From assembly GCA_028554755.1 (NCBI GenBank), contig JAPTOF010000026.1:1364001-1428000 (forward strand): DNA of 64,000 nt, in the 5' to 3' direction. This stretch comes from Cordia subcordata (lineage: Eukaryota > Streptophyta > Magnoliopsida > Boraginales > Cordiaceae). Below, in pieces: positions 1 through 11,831 of this stretch (positions are counted from its first letter, which is position 1; every line of letters starts with the position of its first letter). The position numbers were made by a program, and so were the translations under genes. The notes beneath the pieces are model-generated. The model did not search any database. It worked only from the letters and a program-made list of their open reading frames with translations, and had not been told where the DNA came from.

Positions 1-929
1 TATCATATCCTATAAACCAAAACATCTCAGATTCAAAGCTCACCATTACCTATTTAAAAATATTACAAATGTTCACGTGGACTGCTTAAAATAAATCATG
101 TCTGCACGTAAGGAGGCATGTTAATACGATAAATAAATACACGAATATTTTCTTTACAAGTTTAAACTTTTAGATGAGGTAATAATTTAATATATTGATG
201 AAGTGGGGTTCAGTTTGGGGCTATGTGTCAAATCTCTTGATCTATTATACAATTGAAAATAGATAAGAGGACCAAAGAATGCACATTTGGGCTATATTTG
301 GTTGGAAGTATATGTCGAGATGGGTGGAAATAAAAGTGGATATATATGTTGTCCTCCATTTGTTTTGAATTAATATCTAAAGGAAGTGGAAGGAGATGTA
401 GAGGGGTGACTAACCTTCTAGTGACTAACTTTCTATATCAGCCATTTAACAAAAAACTTTCTATATCAGCCTTTTCAGTTCCTGCAAGGTTGGAGGGGTA
501 ACCAACCTTCTACATCAGTTCTCTTAATCCCTCCAAGGTTGGAGGGGTTGAAGAAGGTATTGACCTGAAAGGACAGTTTACACTTTATTCTGCTTTATTG
601 AGCTTATATATGTAAAATGTACATCTTCTGTTCTAATCCCTCTCAGTTTTCACTTTGAGCAAACAAGAGAAGTATCATCAATTTACTTCCCTTACTCTAC
701 TATCCAACAGCACAAGAGGAGGGAGCATCCCTCCCCCTTCTAGAGGAAAGTACAGCTCCCCTTTCCAACCCCTCTCTCCACCATTTTTGAAACAAAGGAA
801 GCCTACCCCTTTTTCTTTCAGGAGAGGAAGTAGTGTGTAATTGAATGACTAGTGGTAATTACAGCTCCACTTATCCTTTTGTGGTTTTATTGTCCTATTT
901 TTCCTTATTCTGTTATATTTGCTTAACAG

Positions 930-3900
930 GTATCATGTGGTTGGAAGCATACAGCAGCAATCTCTGGTAGGCATCTTGATATCTTGTCACTTTGCATCTT
1001 TTAACTTGCAGGACAATATTTTCAGCTTCATTTGGTGTCCAGTAAACATAGCCTACCACAAAATATTGGATGTTAACCGAAAAAGATAAACCTTGTCCTG
1101 ACTATAGCTTCCAGAGTGTGTTTTGGTCTTTAGATGATTACAATGGTTGATGTTAACTGAAAAAGATAAACCTTGTCCCGACTATAGCTTCCAGAGTGTG
1201 TTTTGGTCTTTAGATGATTACAATGGTTTATTAGAGACCTTACTTTGAGTGTATGTCCTTAAAACTAAACATGTGCAATCTGTTGGAAAGTTGAGATCAT
1301 CTGAAGAAATTCTCGCATCACAAGTATGTAAATCCTTTAGTGAGTTTGAATTATTATTCATAGTGAACTCTCTACCTCCTCATGTTATGCAATGAGCTGT
1401 GATGAGAAATCTTGGCTGTGGTGCTAGATTTGCTGTATGGATGGTCTTATATTTATGGGTAATCACTGCACTCCTAGGAATTGTGAATTGGTATAATAAA
1501 CTGATTCTAAATGTTGAACAAGAAGCTGGGTATCAATTTGGTCATTATGTCAAAGGCTCCTATAAGGGTGTGATGTTTAGTTTAAAGATGATTAAATTTG
1601 TTAACTAGAGATCATTATTTCCTCCTTTGAGAGTCCAATACTGAATGAAGTCATGTTCAATTCATTCACAGTTGAATGACCGTCTTCTCTGTTGCAGTGA
1701 GTAATGAACTGAAGGAGAAGCCTTATGTGAAACGTTCTGTGTAGAACGATTGATGTTATTAAATGAGTTTTCTCACATTTTCTAGAATCACTTGAATAGG
1801 AGGAATGAAATGAAATTGCAAACAGGATGAATTTAGAAAAAAAGTATCTCATGCTTAGTATGCTTTGAGAATGAAGATAGGAATGAAAATATTGATAGTA
1901 AATATGTGATTCCAAATTTGGTGCCTATATTTCTATTATCAATGAGAATAACAGAATGATAGTAGACATACATTTTACATCTCATTCCTCAATTGCCTTT
2001 GATCAGGAAATAATTTTAGAGCAGCATCAGTTGAGCTTTTTTTTCATATATTTCTATAATCCTTCTACTGTTCTACAGCTTAAGGCCGATTCTATGTGTA
2101 TAATTTTTAATTGTTAGTTAATAAGTGAATTGATCTTTGGCAATTGCTGGCTTACAGGAGGCAATATTTACATGTGGGGTTGGGGAGGTTCACATGGAAC
2201 ATTTATGGAAGATGGACATTCTTCTGGCGGGCAACTGGTATGTGCTCATTTCTGTTCTATGAATGTATTCTAATGTACTATATAGTTGCCATTCTAGTCC
2301 AAGATGACCTAACCTGGCTTGTTAAACAAAAGAAATTTACATGCTTATTGCCACGTGAATGTTCAATAGCTGCATTATACAATTCAATTGAGGCAGCAGT
2401 AAGCTATTATGTCAAATCAGATTCTCTTTTTTAATTTTTTTATATATTTTTATTTTTCTACTCTGATGAGCAGGAGAATGTACAGGATATCAAGTACTTG
2501 TTTAGTTTATTTTTTGCTATTATTTCTAATGAAGTTCAGAGAGAAAATGAGAGAAATCAGTTTGTGTATTATTGCATAATGATTCTGTATATAGCTGAAT
2601 GTATTTATGCATGAGCTTTAATCTAAGTCTTGTAGAACTATTGGTAGATGGTTACTAACTGCCCCTAGGACATGGAATGATCCCTTTATCTTTCTTGTTT
2701 TTTAATAGGACATGGATTGACCCTAACAGTCATAACAGCTCATGGTTTAACTAACTATTACAGTTGGCATCTAGCACATTTTACAATTCGATTGAGAATC
2801 TGTTTGGCCCAGCTTTTAGAGTCTCAAAAGTGCTTTTTGTGTGTCTAAAAGCTGAAATTGACCTGCTTGGCCATTTTTAAAAGAGCTTTTAAATAAAAGT
2901 TGAAGTTAAAAAAAGTTGAAAAACCAAAAGCTCCAAATTGGAGCTTTTGGGAAAAAGCTTTTGAAAAGCTATTTTTATGTCATGTCAAAATTTGTTTTTC
3001 TTCATTTTTTCTCAAAAATACTAATTTATATTTTTTAAAGTCTAATATTACTCTCAAAACAACTGAAAGCTTAACTTCTAAAGTACCATGCCAAACAATC
3101 AACTGCTTTTATTCAACACCACTTCTACCCAAAGCTCTACTGTTAAAAGTTCTACAGCTCAACAACTGAAATCACACAGTTAGGCCAAACAGAGCCTTAC
3201 TTCTTGTAGAACCTAGATGTATACTTTCGCAATTTCATTTGAAAGTTCCTAGATTTTTGTGTCCTGGCTCGGCAGAATTTAGTCCTTTGCTGGATGTTTC
3301 TTTTGGTATGTTTTCATTTTGAAAGTTCTGACGTGGCATAGATCTGAAAACAAAGGTGCACTGGCTCTGTCTTGTTGCTGGATCAGCTGTGGTGGCAGTG
3401 GCGGGAAGGTTGTCCACCAGGTGCAACTCCCCCTTTGAGCACAATGGTGCTTTCATGTTTTTGGTCTGATACTTAGGTGGTGCAGAGCAAAGGTGAACAG
3501 TGAGATAGTGTTTGCTCTCTCTTTCTCCCTCCATTGGGGGCAGAGAATAACTCTCTCTCTCTCCATTGGGGGCAGAGAATAACCTGCTGTTTATATTAGT
3601 TCACTGACTTACACAGTTATATAATTTCCCTTAGTAACAATAGCTGAGAAAGTTTAGCCAAGAAGTAATTGAGATATATGGGCTGCTTGGCAAGAATCAT
3701 GGATGAAAAGAAGAAGAAAGGATGGAGAAGATTGTACAAGCCAACCTATTTGATATCGGAAATTCAGAAGTGCAGGAAGAGTTTTCCTCCAATGTGATGA
3801 GAACTAGTTCCTGATAATTTTACATGGTTGTACCAATTTTTAGCATTTGCTTTAGTAGTCTTTTTTGGTTCCTCGGGTTTTAGGTATTTACCTATTAACT

Positions 3901-5021
3901 TTAAATCATATTGGAAGGATATAGATGGGTTAGAAAAGTTTTATTATGTACTTTCGGAGTTCATTTGGAGGAGTTAACTATTTTAAGTTCATTGAATATC
4001 CACTGCCTATAAATATGGGCATAATTACCTTCAAGAGTGACCAGATTTATTCAATTAAATTTACTTATTCTAATTCCTCATCAGCCTGAGGATTTTCCAA
4101 GTGTCTCATGGATCACAGTTGATGACTGAGGACTTTCTAATTGTCTCTTGGATCACAGTTGATGACAATCTCTTTTCCTTTTGCTTCTCTTCCATCGTAC
4201 ATTAACTTGAGATGAATAGGAGATTCATTAGCTTTTGGTTGTTCATTATATGATACAAATTTAAAGCAAGAAATATAATGGAAATGATTAGGTAAATGAC
4301 CACTTGAATTTCAGTATTTAACTTGTGTATTGTTCTGATTCATGTGTCCTCATGTCCATATTTTCCTCGCACATTTACATGTTGCCTTCTTAGCTTCATT
4401 TTATACATGACATTTCTTTTACACATATAAGCATAAGTTGTTGCTAGGCTATTGTTTGCCTCCTTCTGTTTCATAGCTGGCAAGAAGACTTTATCTAATT
4501 TTTGTATGTGAAATGCTTCTTTAGAATATAAATCTGGATGAGCTCCAGTGCACAGGATATCAAAACTTGTTATTTCCATTCAGGACTTCGTATCTTAATT
4601 GAACACTGGTGTCCTAAATAGATGTCCTCAATGTTTTATCATTAGTAATTTTGTCCTATCTGCATTTTAAGCTTCATTTATATATCTAAGATGGAGCTAT
4701 CTACACATCTTCAGAAGATTTGTGGTTATTCTACTTAATGCTGTGGGTTTACCTATACATGATCATGCTGGTGTCTGTACATTCTCCCTTCCCAGTTCGG
4801 GTTTCCACCCAAGTTAATGATGCCATATATTGCTGTTATGATCATTTCTTTTTGCTGTTCTTTTGTGAGGGCATCATATCTCTAATGCAGCCTGTCTACA
4901 GGGTCAAGGCAATGATGTTGATTACATGGAGCCTGTAAGAGTTGACCATCATGAGAGCGTAAAGGCATTGCAAATATCATGCGGATTCAATCATACAGGT
5001 GCCATACTGGAATATAGATGA
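930..5021 (+). CDS. RCC1-repeat (UVR8/RCC1-like) family protein, 3' exons only
   Basis: Three exons are supported: 930-966, 2158-2237 and 4902-5021 (TGA at 5019-5021). All have AG/GT borders, and the phases fit (0 to 1, 1 to 0, 0 to stop), giving 79 codons in one frame. The peptides are typical of RCC1 beta-propeller blades: VSCGWKHTAAIS in the first exon, NIYMWGWGGSHGTF across the second, and LQISCGFNHTGAILEYR at the C-terminus. The repeated S-C-G-x-x-H-T pattern is the family hallmark. RCC1-like proteins fold as seven-bladed propellers and act as exchange factors, UV-B receptors or chromatin-associated scaffolds; which of these applies cannot be told from the last blades. The 5' part lies upstream of the window or in exons I did not recognise at 1-929. 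The introns are long (1.2 and 2.7 kb) and carry small tandem duplications. Confidence 0.8.
1069..1228. repeat. 80 bp tandem duplication in an RCC1-gene intron
   Basis: Copies 1069-1148 and 1149-1228 lie head to tail and differ at about two positions (ccga/ctga and cctg/cccg). The near identity points to a recent local duplication. It lies between exons 930-966 and 2158-2237, so no coding effect is expected. Confidence 0.9.
2798..3197. mobile_element. MITE-like element with ctgtttggcc terminal repeats
   Basis: About 400 bp in an intron of the RCC1 gene is bounded by ctgtttggcc on the left and its inverted form ggccaaacag on the right. The interior is AT-rich and repeats aaaagct/agctttt words. 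There is no coding capacity and I could not fix a target-site duplication, so the superfamily (hAT or PIF) is open. Confidence 0.5.
3523..3585. repeat. Short tandem duplication with a CT-rich tract
   Basis: A roughly 30 bp unit containing ctccattgggggcagagaa and a (ct)n run occurs twice in tandem. It is intronic in the RCC1 gene and of no evident function. Confidence 0.7.
4082..4165. repeat. About 42 bp diverged tandem duplication (intronic)
   Basis: Two adjacent copies both end in ggatcacagttgatga. They differ at several positions in the first half. They lie in the last intron of the RCC1 gene. Confidence 0.7.
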
Positions 5022-5290
5022 CCTGCAGAAATTGCACAAACGAGGCGGTTTTCTTTATGAGCAGAAGGGGCGATTTCTATTTGCCTGTGTACATTATTCA
5101 TTCTTTTACACACAGCAGATGTTATAAGCCGCCGATGCTCCAGAGATACATGGTACGTATCTGCAGCTTTGAGCCTCATGTTAGATGAGACTATAGCAAT
5201 GTCAGGGTTTGTTGTATTTATGCGTTTAATAATAATGCACGTTATCTTTTGTAAGAAGGTAATAAAAGCGGCCTTATTTGCTTAACTTGC
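5022..5290 (+). other. 3' UTR of the RCC1-repeat gene (approximate)
   Basis: This non-coding stretch follows the RCC1-gene stop codon. An AATAAA hexamer at 5261-5266 would place the cleavage site around 5280-5290. The end is inferred from the hexamer only. Confidence 0.4.
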
Positions 5291-5299
5291 CGAGGTGCT

Positions 5300-5990
5300 G
5301 TGTATGGCAATGAGAACCACAAGAAGCTTGTGCACCTAAATAGTTTTCTTTCAGAGCATCAAGTGTACGAGTTAACATTCTTCATGTGTAGATTAAGAGG
5401 CATGAGGACGTCAGTCATGTTCTAACCACTGAAGAAATTTGTTCTCCTTCCTGATTGTTATTCACGGCTTGAGGAAGTAACCAATTTTTCAGTGAAACAA
5501 TATACGTTTTAATTCAATCAATTTTTTAGTAAAATATCAGTTGAATTTTAATAGATCTATATCTATATAATCTATAGTTATATGTAAGGAAAAGAGGTGC
5601 CATAAGTTTATTAAAGAAAATGACGTCTAGCGCCTTTATTTAACATATGTAAAGTTAAACTTCAATACTCTGAAACGTGTTACATAAGTAAATGTAGAGT
5701 ATGGTTTTGTATATATGCTTGCAAATTATGATATGCTAGTGAAAGGTTATTAATTTTCAAGAAAAATAAATAAATAAATAAAGATACAAATAACCTATTA
5801 AGTGCTTGGGGAATCAAGTACGCAAAACTTTTTTAAAGAAATATTAAACCCTGTGCTTTTCTAGCCAACATCTGCACAACTTTGTATCTCAAAGTCACCG
5901 TTAAATTTAAAGCTTTCAATTTGATTGAGTGCAGGTTTCTCATAACGTAGGTTTTTTCTCTGTTCTTTTTCTCTCCTTTACATATATGTA
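5300..5990. other. AT-rich intergenic DNA, nothing recognised
   Basis: No exon, RNA gene or element end could be supported here. It is the spacer between the RCC1-gene 3' end and the repeat-rich region. Confidence 0.5.
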
Positions 5991-5993
5991 TAA

Positions 5994-6216
5994 TATAATT
6001 TTTTTAAGAGAAGAGTAAAACCCCTGAATATTATTGAAATAAAAATCAGCAATTCGTACAAGCTTGCTTCATGCCCAAAATAAAACTAAATCCTAAGGTT
6101 AGGCAACGCTAACTTACCACACCACGATGCTCCTCAAGGCCATACACCCGATGACGCTCGCTTGAATAGGCTCCAATATGAGCTAGATAACCTGCTGCCT
6201 TGTTACTCTCTCTATT
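5994..6216 (-). pseudogene. LINE (non-LTR retrotransposon) RNase H / 3'-end fragment
   Basis: On the minus strand, about 6106-6214 reads NRESNKAAGYLAHIGAYSS and continues to a stop. This resembles the end of the plant LINE RNase H domain (reS/aNkaAdyLA pattern). It is followed on that strand by the tail word aataatattcagg, common at LINE 3' ends. Only about 35 codons survive, with no reverse transcriptase nearby, so it is a 5'-truncated relic. A chance match to an RNase H-like host fragment is possible. Confidence 0.4.
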
Positions 6217-6217
6217 A

Positions 6218-6531
6218 GTGTGTTTGGAATGATCTTATTGCAAAGATACTTATTCTACTGAAATTTAGAGATATTTTATCATATGCATCATTCATATTTA
6301 TAGTTGTAAAAAGTAAAAAAAGATAAATTATTTATTTATTATAAGATAAAAAGTATGGTTTGTTTTGAGTTTATAAAAGATGCATGATAAGATGTTTTAA
6401 ATCTTGTAAGATTTTTTTCCATTTCAATAGAATAAGTATCTTAAAATAAGATTATAACAAGCAGAGAATACATACGTATGTGATGATAACTTCAAATTTC
6501 TCAAGTATTAGAAGAAGTTTTCCAAACAGGC
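6218..6531. mobile_element. PIF/Tourist-like MITE, imperfect inverted repeats
   Basis: The left end gtgtgtttggaa pairs with the right end ttccaaacaggc. Inside, aagatacttattctactgaa is matched in inverted form by ttcaatagaataagtatctt near 6425. There is no ORF. The right arm carries extra sequence, so the ends are approximate. A target duplication is not certain. Confidence 0.5.
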
Positions 6532-6610
6532 TTGTCTTCGTCCTCCACGCTGAAGGGTATCTTAGCAACTTGGGCTACCACCTCTATTGGGTGTGTGTGT
6601 CTATAAAATT

Positions 6611-7503
6611 GAGAGAAAGATATTTTAGTCTTTGAACTTTGAACAATTTATAAATAAGTCTCTCAATTATAAAAAAATACTTTTTTTAGTCCATCAAGTT
6701 AATAAACAATTATCAAAACTAACAATCAACCATTACTTGATGGAAAATTCCAAAATACTCTTGAGCAACTTATAGATATATATATTTGGTCTAGTGTTTG
6801 GTGGCACCACAAAATAAGTTAATTGAAAAGTATCTTTCGGTCAACGAAATTACTCCGTTATAAATGAAGGAAAATGTTTTTCAATGTCAAGAAGGCGAAA
6901 ACTTCTTTTGCATAGTAACTTCCTCCTTTTTCTTCCACTAGGCCTCCCCTTCGCCCACCCCTCCCCCCTCTGCTGCCCCAACCTAAACCCCATCCTACCC
7001 TAGCCCCCCCCCCCCTACCTTACCCCTTTGAAAAATAAAAAAAATTAAAAATTAAAAATTATTTCAATTAATCTTTAAGTGATATATTTTTTAAAAGAGT
7101 ATTGAAAAATTAATTTTATTTTTTTATTTTTTTAAAAGGGGTAGGGGTGGGGTGGCGTGGAGATGGGGAAAGGGTAGGCTTGTTGGAAGAAAAAGAGATG
7201 GAGTTACTATGCAGAGAATTTTTTGTCTTTGTGGCTACCAAAAAATATTTTTCTTTATTTATAACTGAAGTTTTTTTTATTAACCAAAAAATATTTTGCA
7301 GTTGACTTATTTTTCGGTGCTACCAAAGATCAGAAAATCAAGATATTATTTTTCAGGAAAATATTTTCTAACAAGTCAAATGGTTGACTATTAGTTTTGA
7401 TAATTATTTGTTAACTTGAGGTACTAAAAAATGATATTTTTCATAGTTGAGGAACCTATTTGAGAATTTGTTTAAAACTCAGGGACTAAAATATCTTTCT
7501 CCC
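6611..7503. mobile_element. Foldback transposon (893 bp, almost entirely inverted repeat)
   Basis: The termini are gagagaaagatattttagtc and the inverse of gggagaaagatattttagtc. The inverted similarity continues inward for roughly 400 bp per arm: the ttgataattatttgtt block, the ggtgctaccaaa block, and the pyrimidine-rich cttcctc/cccacccc block against the GGGGTAGGGGTGGGG block near 7138-7175. The flanks are an identical 8 bp direct repeat ATAAAATT at 6603-6610 and 7504-7511, marking a real insertion. No transposase is present. An 8 bp duplication fits hAT; Mutator-type foldback elements usually give 9 bp. Confidence 0.8.
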
Positions 7504-7721
7504 ATAAAATTTATATCACTTGTGTGATGCATAGGTAAGATGCTAGATGAAGTAAAAGTATCTCAAAGCTCTAAAAATGTTACATAAGAGAGAGTACAAA
7601 CTATTTATATACTCGCGAATTACGATGTCTAAATGAAAAGGTTATTAATTTTTAAATATTAAAGATCAAATAAAGTGAAAGAAGAAAAAATTCTGTATCT
7701 ATATTTACACCTATTTGTATA

Positions 7722-7790
7722 ATCATAATAATAACAATAATTACAATAACAATAACAACAATGACAATAATAACAATAACAATAATAGTC
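7722..7790. repeat. AAT/AAC-type microsatellite
   Basis: An imperfect run of ataata, acaata and aacaat words. It passes directly into the tctatctatatct tract that begins a Helitron-like 5' end. Confidence 0.8.
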
Positions 7791-8250
7791 TATCTATATC
7801 TATAACTATATCTATACTATTTATATAAAGTTATACCTCAAATAGAGATCTTTTAATACCACATAAGCTTCTATTTGGATGCTATATAAGCTCCTTTTTA
7901 AGTAACACATGAGTTCCTCTTTAAGTACCGTATAAACTCATAAAAGAGAATACTCTTGTAAATGTGATTGCATAATTTAGCAAAAAAAAAAAAAGTGTGA
8001 TTTGCAAAATATAATTGTCATCAATAATCAAATTTATCTTAAAAAAAGATTATGTCATTTAAGTTACATATTAAACATGATAAAGTAGTTGATTAATACG
8101 ATTAAATGAAAAGAAAGAGAACAAAAGAAGAAATCTATATAACATCTATATCTATGTATATCTATATATCTATACATAATAATAGTTATAAAATTATACC
8201 TCATGTTTTTTAATGTCTTATAGCTTGCCATATTCATGTTATAAGAGGTG
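7784..8250 (+). mobile_element. Helitron-like 5' ends (two, nested or tandem)
   Basis: Twice, near 7784 and near 8134, a tctatatctat-type tract runs into ataaa(g/a)ttatacctca followed by words such as accacataag or gccacatgtcatg. The same start precedes the better preserved Helitrons at 11832 and 15494. No 3' end can be assigned with confidence; the CTAG end at 10449-10452 is one candidate. No Rep/helicase coding is visible, so these would be non-autonomous. Confidence 0.45.
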
Positions 8251-8779
8251 GCACATGTCATGTTTCTATGCTTCATTTTTGTTAATTTATCTATGAAATA
8301 ATTACTACTTAATACAAAAAAATTAAAAAAAAAAATTGTTGTAATTTCTACTATTTTTCTCAAGTTAATTCTCATTGTCTCAAAATATCTAAATTAATTT
8401 TAATTATTTTGAAAATTTTTCAATTTATTTATATTGTTAAATTTTTAATAATATATGACTTAAATAATGTATTCCAACTATCTTCTCTAATTTTAAATAT
8501 TTATTAGATAAAACATGTGAAGATTCTCAGGTTATCATAAGAAAACAATTCACACATCAAATCAAATTTAAAGAATTTTTATTAAAAGGTATAAAACATA
8601 CAAAAAGTTTTAATAAATCCATGCATTTTGGAGATCTAATGATTTTAATATTGTAATACCTCACCATATAGTTTGGATAGTGTGTCAACTAATTACACAT
8701 GACTATTAGTTACGCCCAAAGTTATATCAAAGTAAGTCCTAAATCTATTATTTATATGATATATAATATATACTATTAT

Positions 8780-9475
8780 ATTTGAAATGAATGAGAAATT
8801 AAAGATTTTCTCATTATTATTTTGAGACCTTTGGCCTCCCCTTTAACTTAGATATGAATGCCAAGGGGTTATAAGTTGGACGGCTCCACATTAAGCTTAG
8901 CAGTTGTCAAAAATTCAAGTAGAGTCGTCCAATGTGGACTGATCTGATCTGACCCGGCCCATTTATTAATGGGCAAAGTAAAATAAAATAAAAAAGAGTT
9001 ATGGGAAGTTAAAAACCTCCCAGGAGTGGGAAGTTAAATAACTTCCCATTATCTCAATATGTGTTGGATTTATCTATATATATGTCAGATACGTTCTTTG
9101 ACTGCCCACAACTTCTTAGACTTCTCTCTGTCGAAAGAAAAAGAATTTTTCTCTACAAAACACAAATGGTTGAACCTAACTATTGTAAATTTTGAACACA
9201 AATGGTTGAACCTAACCATTGTAAATTTTGAGGTTTATATTTTTCCATATCATATATGCAAATTGCTCATACATTGACCCCACTAAAATAATTTTCTAGT
9301 TCGTCCCTGGATATGAGACCATTGAAATTTCTCCATAATCTTGGATTATTGTTTGGGGAGTTTTTACAACTCTTGGAATTCATCCACGAATGTTATAGTG
9401 AATGCTTTGTCTCTGCTAACACCTATGTATAGTGGTCTTTTGACAAAGTACACAACACACCAAGAAGCATGTAGT
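8780..9475. repeat. Dispersed repeat, copy 1, interrupted by an insertion of about 440 bp
   Basis: The segments 8780-8870 and about 9313-9475 match 18455-18700 in order. Shared words include aatgagaaatta, ccaaggggtt, ctccataat, acaactcttggaatt and ccaagaagca. In copy 2 the ggggtt and gagacc words are adjacent; here they are separated by 8871-9312. The repeat's own identity is unknown. Confidence 0.65.
8871..9312. mobile_element. Unclassified insertion of about 440 bp inside the dispersed repeat
   Basis: This block is absent from the matching position of copy 2. It contains a 33 bp tandem repeat (acacaaatggttgaaccta, about 9160-9226) and ends near actaaaataattttctagttc. No terminal repeat, tRNA-like head or poly(A) tail is clear, so a solo LTR, TRIM or other small element are all possible. 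There is no convincing ORF. Confidence 0.4.
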
Positions 9476-9479
9476 TAGT

Positions 9480-10410
9480 TAGAATATATAGTTCTTATAT
9501 TATAATATATCCTTTCATATCATCGAATTTTGTATTATTTTTTTCTTTTGTTTTTTTTTTCCTTTATTGGTATTTTATTGCAGATCGAATTACCTAAATC
9601 TCTATATTGAAGATAATATACTGCTCACAGGTCAATTAATTTCTTTTTCCCATTTCTTGAGAATGTTCAACTTTCCCTGAATCTCTTTCTTGAGGAATTA
9701 TCCAAACGCTAAACAAATTTATACTTTGCTTTTCATGTTTCTATATCTTTTCTTAGTTGTTATCTCCTGAAGTCATTCTTAGATGATAGCACCCCAATAT
9801 GTAATATGATTCTTTGGAACATACCATGGGTAGTCTTTTGAGATTGTTGATTCTGTTAATTGACAATTATTTGGTCTCGAGTTTCCATTATTAGCCTTAA
9901 TTAGTGTGGGTATATTCTATTTGACTTGTTAATATATCATTGTTTATCAATTATTCAACAGTAGAGAAAGAATTTGACCAAAAATAAATAAATAAAGGTT
10001 ACTATTGACTAGCTGCGCACAATAACACAAGAAAAATAGCTAGACCTAGATAGCACCACCATTGAGTCAGCAATGAGAATTACCGATGACACAGAAGATG
10101 AGAATTGATGCTAACCCTCCTATTCTCGAACCAAGAGAGAGAAATTCTATAGTGCTAGGTTACTAAATAAACATTTTTGAAGTTAGAATTATAATTAAAA
10201 TTTTAAAAGATATAATTTAGAATTATAAATTATAATTTAATTTGATTTTTAGAATACTAAATAAATATTTTTGAAGTTAAAATTGTTTATTGGATTAGAA
10301 TTTAGAATTTAATTGAGAGAAATAGCATATACAATAAAATTTTAAATTTTTAAGACTTGACTTTTAGACTCTTTTTTCAGATTATAATTAGAATTAAAAG
10401 AACTAATTAT
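9480..10410. other. AT-rich DNA, no gene recognised
   Basis: No supported exon or RNA gene. The last 300 bp may be the body of the Helitron whose 3' end lies at 10449-10452. Confidence 0.4.
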
Positions 10411-10453
10411 TAAAAACTGACCCACAAAAAGTACGGGTTTTGAAATTACTAGT
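10411..10453 (+). mobile_element. Helitron 3' terminus
   Basis: The run cccacaaaaagtacggg is followed by tttgaaattaCTAG and then T. This is the expected end: a short hairpin-like motif about 12 bp before CTAG, inserted next to T. The 5' start is not assigned. Confidence 0.55.
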
Positions 10454-10454
10454 A

Positions 10455-11310
10455 TCTATACTATATATAAAAGTTTACTTTTTTGAGTATTGTAAGAGTG
10501 TCATGTTAGCGCCACTGTGAGGGTGCTATGTTAGCGTTTATAAGGCATGGTTATTTCTTATTTATTATTTTACTTTATATTATTTTTTATCTTTATGAAT
10601 ATTTATTATTAGCTTTAATTGAGATATTAAATGGTCAATCAATTAATACTTAAGATAAAATTCATTTGTGAACTTCAATAGGCTTATTTCAAATTTATTA
10701 TGTATATATTATTAGTATTAGACATTTAATTTTTAATCAATTAATTCTTAAAATAATATTCATTTGAGAAATTTAAAAGATTAAAACCGAGTAAATTTAA
10801 CATTACTATTAAAAAATACTTTTTTGAGTATTATGAGATTGTCGTGTTAGTGATTATATTGCAGTAGTTATGTTATTATTAACTTATACAATAAATTTTT
10901 ATTTGTTTTATGTTTATTATTTTTATCTTTATAGATATAATTAAATTATTAGTTTTAAATGAGAAATTAAATCATTAATCAATTAATACTTAAAATATAA
11001 TTTATTTGTGAATCCCAAAAGATTATCTTATTATCTATTATGGATCTATATTTTTAGTTATAATTTAGAAAATTAATTAAAAATTAATTTTTAAAAATAA
11101 TATTCATTCGTGAATTTCAAAAGGTTCATTTCTTATTTATTATAGATATATATTATTAGCTTTAATTTATAAATTTAATTACTATTTAATTAACACTTAA
11201 AAGCCTTAAAGTATTTTTCATTTGTGAATTCCAAAGATTAAATCTAAACAAAATTTAACATTTATTATTTAAACAAATCCCGTGCAGAGCATGGCACATT
11301 TATGACTAAA
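10455..11310 (+). mobile_element. Non-autonomous Helitron, degenerate 3' end
   Basis: It begins with TC in tctatactatatataaaagt, two bases after the preceding CTAG end. The body repeats a diverged phrase of the form taaatgg/atcattaatcaattaatac three times. A cccgtgcagagcatgg motif at about 11278-11293 resembles the family's 3' hairpin, but the final CTAG is degraded. An alternative end is the CTAG at 11396-11399. Confidence 0.45.
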
Positions 11311-11449
11311 TTCATCATCTGCTATTAAAAATGAATAAATTTAACTTAATTTACCATTCACTATTAAATTTGTACGAAGCATAGATAAAAGTACACTAGA
11401 TAGATGTTCAATTCAATATGAAAGGTTTTGTGGGCATCAAATTTATTAT

Positions 11450-11831
11450 ACATTGAGGCTTGCATGTACTACTATATATGAAGTTATACCTCAAGTTAGT
11501 TTGTGTGCTTTATGAGATGCCACGTCAAGAGCATCAGGAGATGCCATGTCAGCTCCATAATGCTTATTAAGATGACACATTATCACTTATCTTTCATTAG
11601 CTTTTAGGTGATCTTTGCTTTTCCATTAGCATAAAAATAAATTTACACATCTCATTGATTCCATAATTGCCAACAATATTCAGTGTAATTAATTGAAAGA
11701 TGTGTACATATTATTCTTATGGTCTAACTATAATCTAAATGTCTCTATTTTTATTAATTACTACATAAATAGTGCAAAAATACAAAAAAAAGCAAAAAAA
11801 TCAGGTTAATAGATTTAAAAAAAAAAACAAA
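11450..11831 (+). mobile_element. Helitron-like 5' fragment
   Basis: Here actactatatatgaagttatacctcaag is followed by gatgccacgtca and gatgccatgtca, the same opening as other family members. The rest may have been split by the element starting at 11832. Confidence 0.4.

Noticed and set aside
655..840. Open frame of 61 codons upstream of the first RCC1 exon
   Set aside because: It is rich in Ser/Pro, lacks an ATG at the stated start and shows no RCC1 pattern; probably intronic.
3235..3534. Minus-strand open frame of 99 codons
   Set aside because: It lies in an intron of the RCC1 gene and has low-complexity ends and no recognisable domain.
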